From Dysosmobacter sp. Marseille-Q4140 (GTDB lineage: Bacteria; Bacillota; Clostridia; Oscillospirales; Oscillospiraceae): 64,000 bases of DNA. Positions 17,583 through 23,821 of the stretch are shown piece after piece; the stretch's first letter is position 1; every line of letters starts with the position of its first letter. The notes beneath the pieces are model-generated. The model was not told where the DNA came from and did no database searches. It saw nothing but the letters and a program-made list of their open reading frames with translations. The translations under genes were made by a program, and so were the position numbers. Where the stretch lies: the NCBI GenBank assembly GCA_018228705.1, contig CP073694.1:1674001-1738000 (forward strand), in the 5' to 3' direction.

Positions 17583-18182
17583 ATGAAGATTTTCGAGACG
17601 GTAGAACAGAACCTGAAGGCGCGGGGCTACTGCGTCAAGACCTTCGCCACCGCCGAAGAGGCGGCGGCGTATCTGGACAGTGAGATCGACGGCAAGACCG
17701 TGGGCTTCGGCGGCTCCGTGACGTTGGACGCCATGGGCCTGTATGACCTGCTCAGCCGCCACAACACCGTGGCCTGGCACTGGAAGTCCGACGACCCCAA
17801 CGCCGCCCGGAAAAGCGCCCAGGCGGCCCAGATCTACCTTGCCTCCGCCAACGGCCTGGCGGAGACCGGCGAGATCCTCAACATCGACGGCGCCGGCAAC
17901 CGGGTGGCCTCCACCCTCTTCGGCCACGAGAAGGTCTACTTCGTCATCGGCCGCAACAAACTGGCCCCCACCTGTGAGGAGGCACTGTGGCGGGCCCGGA
18001 ACATCGCCGGGCCCCAGAACGCCCGGCGGCTGGGAAAAAAGACCCCCTGCGCCGTCAAGGGCGACCGCTGCTATGACTGCAAGAGCCCGGACCGCATCTG
18101 CCGGGGACTGGTGACGCTGTGGGGTCCCATGATGGGCATGGAGGCGGAAGTGATCCTGGTGGACCAGGACCTGGGCATGTAA
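17583..18182 (+). CDS. LUD-domain (lactate utilisation-type) protein
   Basis: A 199-aa protein of the LUD/DUF162 family, related to the LutC/LutB lactate-utilisation proteins but stand-alone. Family-like segments are KTVGFGGSVTLDAMGLYDLL, GAGNRVASTLFG and the C-terminal cysteine cluster GDRCYDCKSPDRICRGL, which may bind metal. It starts 3 bp after the YitT stop with AAGGAGG upstream, so it belongs to the same transcript. No lutA or lutB is near, so a lactate role is not supported by context. Confidence 0.85.
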   Translation: MKIFETVEQNLKARGYCVKTFATAEEAAAYLDSEIDGKTVGFGGSVTLDAMGLYDLLSRHNTVAWHWKSDDPNAARKSAQAAQIYLASANGLAETGEILNIDGAGNRVASTLFGHEKVYFVIGRNKLAPTCEEALWRARNIAGPQNARRLGKKTPCAVKGDRCYDCKSPDRICRGLVTLWGPMMGMEAEVILVDQDLGM

Positions 18183-18232
18183 TTCCTATCCCCGCCGCCG
18201 GCGGGGCATCTGAGCGGAGAGGAGGCGCCGCC

Positions 18233-18976
18233 GTGACCGGACGCCGGATGATCCCCTTTGTCCTGAGCCTGTGCCTGCTGACCGGGTGCAGTTCCCTGCT
18301 GGAGCGGGAGTACCACACGGCAGAGCCCCACTCCAGCAAATTCTGGGAGAGCGAGGCCGCCGGTACGCTGCGGGCCGAGAACTACCAGGACATCGTCAAC
18401 GACCTGCTGATCCTCATCGGCCAGCACACCGAGAGCGCCACCGTCCGGCTGTACAACTACCGCGATGAGATCACCGTGGCGGACACGCTGGAGATGGCCG
18501 CGGCGGAGATCCAGCAGGAGACGCCCCTGGGGGCCTACGCCGTGGAGTACATCGCCACCACCGCCCAGGCCCAGCGGGGCTATCACGAGATTTCCATTCA
18601 GATCGGCTACCGCCGCACCGCCGAGCAGATCCAGGCGGTGGTGAACGCCACCAGCATCGAGGCGCTGTACGCCCTGCTGGACAGCGCCCTGACCGAAGGG
18701 CGGACAGAGCTGGCGGTGCGCATCGGCTACTGGAGCGAGGACGGCCAGGAGCGTGTGAGTTCCATCGCAGAGCAGCTGCGCCAGGACCGGGGCCTGACGG
18801 AAGCCCCTCCCTGGACCATCTCCTACTATCCGGCCCAGGGCCCGGTGGGCCTGGTGGAATTCGTGATGGTGCCGGATGAAGGCGAGGCGGATATTCCCTC
18901 CCAGTCCACCTCTGGAGCCGATGCCGACGGCGCGGACACTCCGGAGCCCGATGCCGGGGCAAACCCCGGCGCGTAA
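18233..18976 (+). CDS. Hypothetical lipoprotein
   Basis: A 247-aa exported lipoprotein. The signal segment MIPFVLSLCLLTGC ends in a lipobox with Cys at residue 19 when translation starts at GTG 18233, which has GAGGAGG at good spacing (ATG 18248 is an alternative). The mature part is soluble, with few cysteines, and ends in an acidic Ser/Asp/Pro-rich tail. I do not recognise the family; it resembles uncharacterised clostridial surface proteins. A perfect 11-bp hairpin without a T-run (19006-19030) follows. Confidence 0.75.
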   Translation: MTGRRMIPFVLSLCLLTGCSSLLEREYHTAEPHSSKFWESEAAGTLRAENYQDIVNDLLILIGQHTESATVRLYNYRDEITVADTLEMAAAEIQQETPLGAYAVEYIATTAQAQRGYHEISIQIGYRRTAEQIQAVVNATSIEALYALLDSALTEGRTELAVRIGYWSEDGQERVSSIAEQLRQDRGLTEAPPWTISYYPAQGPVGLVEFVMVPDEGEADIPSQSTSGADADGADTPEPDAGANPGA

Positions 18977-19005
18977 TCCGCCCGGGCTGAAATTTTTGCA
19001 GATAT

Positions 19006-19030
19006 CCGGCGGAGCCTCTGGCTCCGCCGG
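19006..19030. repeat. Inverted repeat between lipoprotein and SDR genes
   Basis: CCGGCGGAGCC, loop TCT, GGCTCCGCCGG: a perfect 11-bp stem. There is no T-run after it, so a processing or stabilising hairpin is as likely as a terminator. Confidence 0.6.
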
Positions 19031-19065
19031 TCCCGCCTCCGGGCGGGGAAAAGGAGGAATCATCC

Positions 19066-19800
19066 ATGAGACAAGTCGCACTGGTCACCGGGGCTTCCCG
19101 GGGCATCGGCCGGGCCGTGGCGATGGAACTGGGCCGGGCAGGCTACGCCGTGTGCGTCAACTATCTGAACAGCGAGGATGCCGCCCGGCAGGCAGCGGAG
19201 GCCCTGCGGGCCGGGGGCAGCGACGCCATTGCCCTCCGGGCGGACGTGGCCGACGGCGCCGCCGTAGCGGAGATGGTCCGCCGGACGGAAAAGGAGCTGG
19301 GCCCGGTGACGCTGCTGGTCAACAACGCCGGCGTGGCCGGACAGGCCCAGTTCCAGGACATCACCGACGAAATGTGGAACCGCTATCTGGCGGTGAATCT
19401 AGGCGGCGCCCGGAACACCATCCGTGCGGTGCTGCCCCATATGCTCTCAGAGAAGCGGGGCGCCATCGTCAACATCTCCTCCATCTGGGGCCTCCGGGGC
19501 GCCAGCTGCGAGGTGGCCTATGCCTGCACCAAGGCGGCCATCATCGCCCTGACCCGGTCGCTGGCCATGGAGCTGGCCCCCTCGGGCATCCGGGTCAACT
19601 GCGTGGCCCCCGGGGTCATCGACACGGATATGGTCCAGGTCCTGGGCCAGGAGACTCTGCGGGACCTGGCGGAGCAGACTCCCCTGGGCCGCCTGGGGCG
19701 GCCGGAGGACATCGCCCACGCCGTGGCCTTCCTGGCCTCGGACAAGGCCTCCTTCATCACCGGCCAGGTGCTGGGGGCCGACGGCGGCTTTATCGTGTGA
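19066..19800 (+). CDS. SDR oxidoreductase, FabG-like
   Basis: A 244-aa classical short-chain dehydrogenase. The dinucleotide motif TGASRGIG, NNAG, catalytic Ser in NISSIWG and the Y-x3-K pair YACTK are all present, with the usual C-terminal GQVLGADGGF. NADP(H) use is likely from the basic residue in the fingerprint. It could be 3-oxoacyl-ACP reductase, but no fatty-acid genes are adjacent. In related Clostridia similar proteins are annotated as elongation-factor-P 5-aminopentanone reductase. AAAGGAGG precedes the ATG and a terminator follows. Confidence 0.85.
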   Translation: MRQVALVTGASRGIGRAVAMELGRAGYAVCVNYLNSEDAARQAAEALRAGGSDAIALRADVADGAAVAEMVRRTEKELGPVTLLVNNAGVAGQAQFQDITDEMWNRYLAVNLGGARNTIRAVLPHMLSEKRGAIVNISSIWGLRGASCEVAYACTKAAIIALTRSLAMELAPSGIRVNCVAPGVIDTDMVQVLGQETLRDLAEQTPLGRLGRPEDIAHAVAFLASDKASFITGQVLGADGGFIV

Positions 19801-19812
19801 GCGGACAGTGAA

Positions 19813-19855
19813 AGAGGAAGGGGAAACCGGATCGGTTTCCCCTTCCTCTTTTTTG
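19813..19855 (+). terminator. Terminator after SDR gene
   Basis: Stem GAGGAAGGGGAAACC / GGTTTCCCCTTCCTC, five-base loop, then TTTTTT. Confidence 0.93.
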
Positions 19856-19877
19856 CGGATTCACAGCCCGAAGTGGA

Positions 19878-20183
19878 TCACGAACCGGCCCCGGCCTCCT
19901 CCAGCAGGCCCCCCAGCGTGGCCCACACCTCAGACGCGTCCAGGGCGGCCAGGACCGCCGGGATGGACGCCGGCGGGATCAGGGTGATGCCGCAGTCATC
20001 CAGCCCCTTCCCCGGCAGGTCCAGAGAGTGCCGGCAGACAGGCACCTCCCGCAGCTTTTCCGCAAGAGGCTCCACCCACTGGTCGTCCACCGCCACGCAG
20101 CCATACCGCTCCGGCTCATAGGTGTCATACCGCTCTCCGGACGCCGGAGAGCGGGGCAGGATGCCGAACGCGTGCACCGCCAT
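19878..20183 (-). CDS. Hypothetical protein
   Basis: A 101-aa soluble protein, not recognised. Segments such as RYGCVAVDDQWVEPLAEKLR and LPGKGLDDCGITLIPPASIP suggest a small alpha/beta fold. GAAAGGA lies upstream of the ATG. It begins 13 bp after the stop of the XRE-S24 regulator on the same strand and is likely cotranscribed with it. It could be a partner of the regulator, but no motif shows this. Confidence 0.6.
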   Translation of the reverse strand: MAVHAFGILPRSPASGERYDTYEPERYGCVAVDDQWVEPLAEKLREVPVCRHSLDLPGKGLDDCGITLIPPASIPAVLAALDASEVWATLGGLLEEAGAGS

Positions 20184-20196
20184 GCCAGCGTTCCTT

Positions 20197-20949
20197 TCAG
20201 CCTCTGCCCGGCAGGGCCGGCGCGTGGCAGATCACCCGGCCGAAGCAGGCCAGGCCCCGGCCGCTGGCGGCGGTCAGCACCACGTCGGCGTCGGCGCGGG
20301 CCCGGTTCAGGGAGAACAGATACACCGTCCCCGCCGGGTCCTTGTAGTACTGCTTGCACAAAATGTCCCCGTCCACCCAGAAGATACCCACGTCTCCCGC
20401 GGCCAAGGGATCCCGATTCACATATGCCACGGAACCGTCGGCGATCCAGGGCTCCATGGAATCGCCCTGAATGCGCACGGCAAACTCCGCCCCCTGGGGC
20501 ACCTCCTCCGTGACGGGAATATAGTCAAAGTCCTCCCCGAACACCGGCGCGGCATAGCCGGCGGCGGCGGGGCTGCGGTACAGGGGGATCACCCGGGCCT
20601 CCCGGTCCGGCTTTCCCCGCTCCAGATCGTCCCGGTAGTCGCACAGAGCCCGCGTCACGGAGCGTACCGTCTCCCGCCCCAGGGCAGTCAGGCTCCGGTA
20701 CTGCTCCAGCAGCGCCCGCTCCCCCTGGGAGAGCACCTGTCCCCCGGCACGGAAGCTGTCCCGGAACAGATCGTTGGGCTCGGTCTCCAGGCAGTCAAAC
20801 AGCCGCAGCAGGATGTCCTCCTTTGGAAAGCTGCCGCCCAGTTCGTAATTGCTGACGGCGGAGGGCGAGACGCCCAGCCGCTGTGCCAGCTGCGGCCGGC
20901 TCAGCCCCAGCTGCTCCCGCCGCTCCCGGATGCGGTCCCCAAGACGCAC
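20197..20949 (-). CDS. XRE-S24 self-cleaving repressor (LexA/CI-like)
   Basis: A 250-aa transcription regulator. N-terminal XRE helix-turn-helix at residues 5-60 (LSRPQLAQRLGVSPSAVSNY), a linker, then an S24 peptidase domain (about 125-245). The autocleavage site is the Ala-Gly in SPAAAGYAAP, the nucleophile Ser is in GDSMEP and the catalytic Lys in DILCKQY. Proteins of this design are repressors inactivated after DNA damage. The start is GTG. It has a strong promoter with four evenly spaced ACAAG-N3-CTTGT sites just upstream, very likely its own operators. It may be a prophage-derived regulator. Confidence 0.88.
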   Translation of the reverse strand: MRLGDRIRERREQLGLSRPQLAQRLGVSPSAVSNYELGGSFPKEDILLRLFDCLETEPNDLFRDSFRAGGQVLSQGERALLEQYRSLTALGRETVRSVTRALCDYRDDLERGKPDREARVIPLYRSPAAAGYAAPVFGEDFDYIPVTEEVPQGAEFAVRIQGDSMEPWIADGSVAYVNRDPLAAGDVGIFWVDGDILCKQYYKDPAGTVYLFSLNRARADADVVLTAASGRGLACFGRVICHAPALPGRG

Positions 20950-20978
20950 AGTAACACGCCCCTTTCGCTGTTTTCTTC

Positions 20979-21007
20979 AGCATACCGGATTCTTTGGCCT
21001 TTGTCAA
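20979..21007 (-). promoter_or_regulatory. Promoter of XRE-S24 repressor
   Basis: Minus-strand -35 TTGACA and -10 TATGCT with a 17-bp spacer, 30 bp before the GTG start. Operator O1 begins 10 bp upstream of the -35. Confidence 0.7.
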
Positions 21008-21016
21008 CGATTATTT

Positions 21017-21121
21017 ACATGAAACTTGTAAATTTACCCTTGACATTACAAGTATCTTGTGTTACGCTATGCTTGTTCACAAGAATCCTGTAATTTTTTA
21101 TGCGTGCCACAAGTTTCTTCC
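21017..21121. promoter_or_regulatory. Array of four operator-like palindromes
   Basis: Four 13-bp sites of consensus ACAAG-N3-CTTGT: ACATGAAACTTGT at 21017, ACAAGTATCTTGT (perfect) at 21048, ACAAGAATCCTGT at 21079 and ACAAGTTTCTTCC at 21109. Start-to-start spacing is 31, 31 and 30 bp, about three helical turns, placing all on one face. The second lies in the spacer of a possible plus-strand promoter (TTGACA at 21040, TACGCT at 21063). Confidence 0.6.
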
Positions 21122-21136
21122 CACCCGCAGGCATAA

Positions 21137-21165
21137 AAAAGCACCCGCATTTGCAGGCGCTTTTT
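21137..21165 (-). terminator. Terminator of tRNA-Thr/tRNA-Tyr transcript
   Basis: Stem AGCGCCTGCA / TGCGGGTGCT (two G-T wobbles) with T-runs on both sides, so it can act in both directions. It sits directly beyond tRNA-Tyr. Confidence 0.7.
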
Positions 21166-21249
21166 GGTGGGGGAAGGTGGATTCGAACCACCGAAGTCAG
21201 TGACAACAGATTTACAGTCTGCCCCATTTGACCGCTCTGGAATTCCCCC
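21165..21249 (-). tRNA. tRNA-Tyr (GTA)
   Basis: Acceptor GGGGGAA pairs with TTCCCCC, anticodon loop CTGTAAA gives GTA, a long variable arm (class II tRNA, as bacterial Tyr has), T-arm GGTTCGAATCC, and an encoded CCA end. Confidence 0.95.
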
Positions 21250-21259
21250 ATATTCAATT

Positions 21260-21335
21260 TGGAGCTGGTGGACGGATTCGAACCCCCGACCTGCTGATTA
21301 CAAATCAGCTGCTCTACCAGCTGAGCTACACCAGC
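21260..21335 (-). tRNA. tRNA-Thr (TGT)
   Basis: 76-nt cloverleaf: acceptor GCTGGTG / CACCAGC, D-arm GCTCAGCTGGTAGAGC, anticodon TGT in GATTTGTAATC, T-arm GGGTTCGAATCC, encoded CCA. It is 10 bases upstream of tRNA-Tyr on the same transcript. Confidence 0.95.
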
Positions 21336-21354
21336 AGTTCCAACAGCAGGATTT

Positions 21355-21383
21355 ATATTACCAGATGGAACCCGTTTTGTCAA
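21355..21383 (-). promoter_or_regulatory. Promoter of tRNA-Thr/tRNA-Tyr
   Basis: Minus-strand -35 TTGACA, 17-bp spacer, -10 TAATAT, about 20 bp upstream of tRNA-Thr. Confidence 0.75.
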
Positions 21384-21460
21384 CAAGAATTTGCGGCTTT
21401 TTCCGGATTTTTTCCGGAAGCGCCTTTCCGCCTGAAACCGGCGGAGAAAGGAGGGCTCTC

Positions 21461-21649
21461 TTGCGCAATCCCCTGCGCCGCCGTCCGCGGCGGTGCCTTC
21501 TGTGTTCCCTGTGCGGCGGGGAGATCACCGAGGGCGAGAGTTATTGGTATCTCAACGGCGCCAGCGTCTGCGAGCGATGCTTCTGCGACTTTGCCAGAGG
21601 CGAGCTGGCGCCCTACCGGCAGATCCGGGGAAGGGAGGCGGAACTGTGA
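21461..21649 (+). CDS. Small zinc-ribbon-like protein
   Basis: A 62-aa basic protein starting at TTG with AAGGAGG at ideal spacing. Two cysteine pairs, CLLCSLCGG and CERCFCDF, flank a short beta segment (ESYWYLNGASV), the pattern of a zinc ribbon. The GTG of the next gene overlaps its stop. It is the first of three overlapping small genes ending in a sigma-region-4 protein. Function unknown; nucleic-acid or protein binding is the usual use of such a fold. Confidence 0.6.
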   Translation: MRNPLRRRPRRCLLCSLCGGEITEGESYWYLNGASVCERCFCDFARGELAPYRQIRGREAEL

Positions 21650-21876
21650 CACTGACGGAAATGTCCCTATCGTACGCCCAGAGCGCCGAGGCCATTGGCC
21701 TCCGGATTGCGGAGCTGCGGCTGGCCGCGGCGGCCGCGGACACGGACACGGCCAGGCAGCTGCGGCTGCGGATCGAGGAGCTGCTGCCGCTGCTGCGGGA
21801 GATGCGGGAGCTGACGGTGCTGACCGCCCGGTATTACGACAGGAGCTATCACAAACATGAGAGATACACGCTTTGA
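21646..21876 (+). CDS. Hypothetical coiled-coil protein
   Basis: A 76-aa protein starting at GTG (GGGAGG upstream), overlapping the previous stop by GTGA and the next start by 20 bases. It is almost entirely helical: Ala/Leu/Glu/Arg heptads cover about residues 10-55, followed by TARYYDRSYHKHERYTL. I do not recognise it. Its tight packing between a zinc-ribbon gene and a sigma-like gene suggests a regulatory complex. Confidence 0.6.
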   Translation: MTLTEMSLSYAQSAEAIGLRIAELRLAAAAADTDTARQLRLRIEELLPLLREMRELTVLTARYYDRSYHKHERYTL

Positions 21877-22153
21877 CACCCGCAGCAGCGAGTGGATCGG
21901 GGATCTGACCGTCTGGAAGCGGCAGAACGACCCCGACAATGCCGAACAGCTGGAGCGGCTGCGGCGAAACCTGCGCCGGGCCCGGGAGCAGGAGCTGACC
22001 CCTCGGCAGCAGCAGGTGCTGGCCCTGTACTACGACCGGGGCCTCACCATTCCCCAGATCGCCGGGCGGCTGGGGGTGAACCGCTCCACGGTCTCCCGGA
22101 CGCTGCGCCGGGCCCGGGAGCGGCTGTACCGGCACCTGCGGTACGGACTTTGA
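21857..22153 (+). CDS. Sigma-70 region 4-like HTH protein
   Basis: A 98-aa protein. The C-terminal half is a sigma-70 region 4 helix-turn-helix: LTPRQQQVLALYYDRGLTIP followed by QIAGRLGVNRSTVSRTLRRA. There is no region 2, so it cannot be a complete sigma factor; such stand-alone proteins are often phage-late or accessory transcription regulators. The charged N-terminal half (EQLERLRRNLRRAREQE) is probably helical. It overlaps the preceding gene by 20 bases. No terminator separates it from the YitT gene 90 bp downstream. Confidence 0.75.
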   Translation: MRDTRFDTRSSEWIGDLTVWKRQNDPDNAEQLERLRRNLRRAREQELTPRQQQVLALYYDRGLTIPQIAGRLGVNRSTVSRTLRRARERLYRHLRYGL

Positions 22154-22244
22154 TTTTCCCCTTGCGGTTTTCCCCGGGACCCCGTATAATCGAAAGGAGA
22201 CGGGCATCCTACATATCGAACCTGATCATAGGGGAGGACGTACC

Positions 22245-23132
22245 ATGCTGTACAACACTCTGCACAACCGCTGGCTGCGGCTGGTGGCCTGCGTGGTGGG
22301 CGAACTGATCTCCGCCGCGGCGCTGAACATCTTTATTGTGCCGCTGAACCTCTACACCGGCGGCCTGCTGGGCTTTTGCCAGGTGGTGCGCACCCTGATG
22401 CAGACCTACCTGCACATCAGCTTCGGTGCCTACGACGTGGCCGGCATTTTCTACTTCCTGCTGAATATCCCCATCCTGCTGCTGGCTTACAGGACCCTGG
22501 GCCGACACCTGGTTCTCAAGACCCTGGTGTGTACCGTGTCCTACTCGCTCTTTTACAGCATCATCCCCATCCCCTCCTCTCCCATTGTCAGCGACTATCT
22601 CACCGCGTGCCTCCTGGGCGGCATTCTGGTGGGCATCGGCAGCGGCATCGTGCTGACCTGCGGCGGCAGCGGCGGCGGACTGGACGTGGTGGGCCTGTGC
22701 CTGAGCAAGCGTGGCAGCAGCTTTACCGTGGGCAAGTTCTCCATCGGCTTCAATGCCGTGCTGTACACCTCCTGCCTGATCCTGTTCAGCCCGGAGGTAG
22801 CCATCTACTCCGTCATCTACAACTTCTTCACCGCCCTGGTGCTGGACCGGGTCCACCAGCAGAACGTCAGCGTTCAGGCCCTGATCTTTACCCGGGGAGA
22901 CGAAAAGGCCCTGGCCAGCTTCGTCATGGAAAAGCTGGGCCGCGGCGTCACCTTCTGGACCGGCGTAGGCGCTTACACCGGCGAGAACGTCCACGTGCTG
23001 TGCGTGTGCCTTTCCAAGTACGAGATTGAGGAACTGCTCCACACGGTCCACAGCATCGATCCCCACGCCTTCATCACCGCCCAGGAGGGCACCCGGATCT
23101 ACGGCAACTTCCTCCGGCGGCTTTCGTCCTGA
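22245..23132 (+). CDS. YitT family membrane protein, second copy
   Basis: A 295-aa YitT (DUF161 plus DUF2179) protein with six membrane helices to about residue 200, the glycine-rich LTCGGSGGGLDVVGL motif, and a soluble C-terminal domain (RGDEKALASFVMEKLGRGVT...HSIDPHAFITAQEG). GGGAGG precedes the ATG. It is clearly paralogous in layout to the protein at 16722 but diverged in sequence. Function of the family is not established. Confidence 0.88.
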   Translation: MLYNTLHNRWLRLVACVVGELISAAALNIFIVPLNLYTGGLLGFCQVVRTLMQTYLHISFGAYDVAGIFYFLLNIPILLLAYRTLGRHLVLKTLVCTVSYSLFYSIIPIPSSPIVSDYLTACLLGGILVGIGSGIVLTCGGSGGGLDVVGLCLSKRGSSFTVGKFSIGFNAVLYTSCLILFSPEVAIYSVIYNFFTALVLDRVHQQNVSVQALIFTRGDEKALASFVMEKLGRGVTFWTGVGAYTGENVHVLCVCLSKYEIEELLHTVHSIDPHAFITAQEGTRIYGNFLRRLSS

Positions 23133-23139
23133 CCTGCCC

Positions 23140-23173
23140 AAAGCGGCGGAGCAATTGGCTCCGCCGCTTTTTT
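23140..23173 (+). terminator. Terminator after YitT gene
   Basis: AAAGCGGCGGAGC / GCTCCGCCGCTTT stem, ATTG loop region, followed by TTTTTT. Confidence 0.9.
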
Positions 23174-23259
23174 GACGCCCATTTGAAACCCGCCTCCCGT
23201 TTTTTTCGTCTATCCAGGCAGAAGGCCCGCCACATCCGATCGCAAAAAGGAGGCGCTTT

Positions 23260-23757
23260 ATGAAACGATACCTCTGCCTGGCTCTGCTGCCCCTGGCTCT
23301 GCTGGCTGGCTGCGCCGGACCGGCGCCGGAGGTCCTGACCGAACCCCCGGCCCTGACGGTCCGCTGCGGCGAGACAGCGGTGGAGGCCCTCCGGGGCACA
23401 ACCTCCTGGTATTACGACAACGGCGACGGTACCCAGACGGCTTTTGAAGCCGACAGCCTCCATCCCATGGACGAGGCCGCCCGGGACCTGACGCCCCGGC
23501 TGATCCCGCCGGACGGCAGCGAGGCCCCGGCGGCCTCCCTGGAGTGGGACACACCCCCGGACACGGTAACGGTCCGCCGCTGGAGCGACACCCTCTGGGG
23601 CGATACCGGCGCGCCCGCAGAGGAGGTGGCCGTAGAGGATGGGATCATCACCCTGTCGGAGGGAGGCTGCGTCTACGAGGTGGCGGCGCTCTGGTCCTCA
23701 CCGGAGCACTGGGGCGGCACCGCTTCTTACAGCTTCCACGCCGGCCCGGCGAAATAG
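23260..23757 (+). CDS. Hypothetical lipoprotein
   Basis: A 165-aa exported lipoprotein: signal MKRYLCLALLPLALLAGC with lipobox LAGC (Cys 18). The mature part is small, acidic and tryptophan-containing (SLEWDTPPDTVTVRRW), with a beta-rich look and an end like VYEVAALWSS seen in small uncharacterised Firmicute lipoproteins. AAGGAGG precedes the ATG. It is monocistronic between two terminators. Confidence 0.75.
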   Translation: MKRYLCLALLPLALLAGCAGPAPEVLTEPPALTVRCGETAVEALRGTTSWYYDNGDGTQTAFEADSLHPMDEAARDLTPRLIPPDGSEAPAASLEWDTPPDTVTVRRWSDTLWGDTGAPAEEVAVEDGIITLSEGGCVYEVAALWSSPEHWGGTASYSFHAGPAK

Positions 23758-23763
23758 AGCGGC

Positions 23764-23798
23764 AAAAAACGCGCGCAGGCGACGCCTGCGCGCGTTTT
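23764..23798 (+). terminator. Bidirectional terminator
   Basis: AAAACGCGCGCAGGC / GCCTGCGCGCGTTTT, three-base loop, between the lipoprotein and the convergent P-type ATPase gene. Confidence 0.92.
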
Positions 23799-23821
23799 GC
23801 ATGCGGGGGACGCAATCTCTC

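Noticed and set aside
20994..21203. Small plus-strand protein across the operator array and tRNA-Tyr
   Set aside because: It runs into a tRNA gene and has no ribosome-binding site or protein character.
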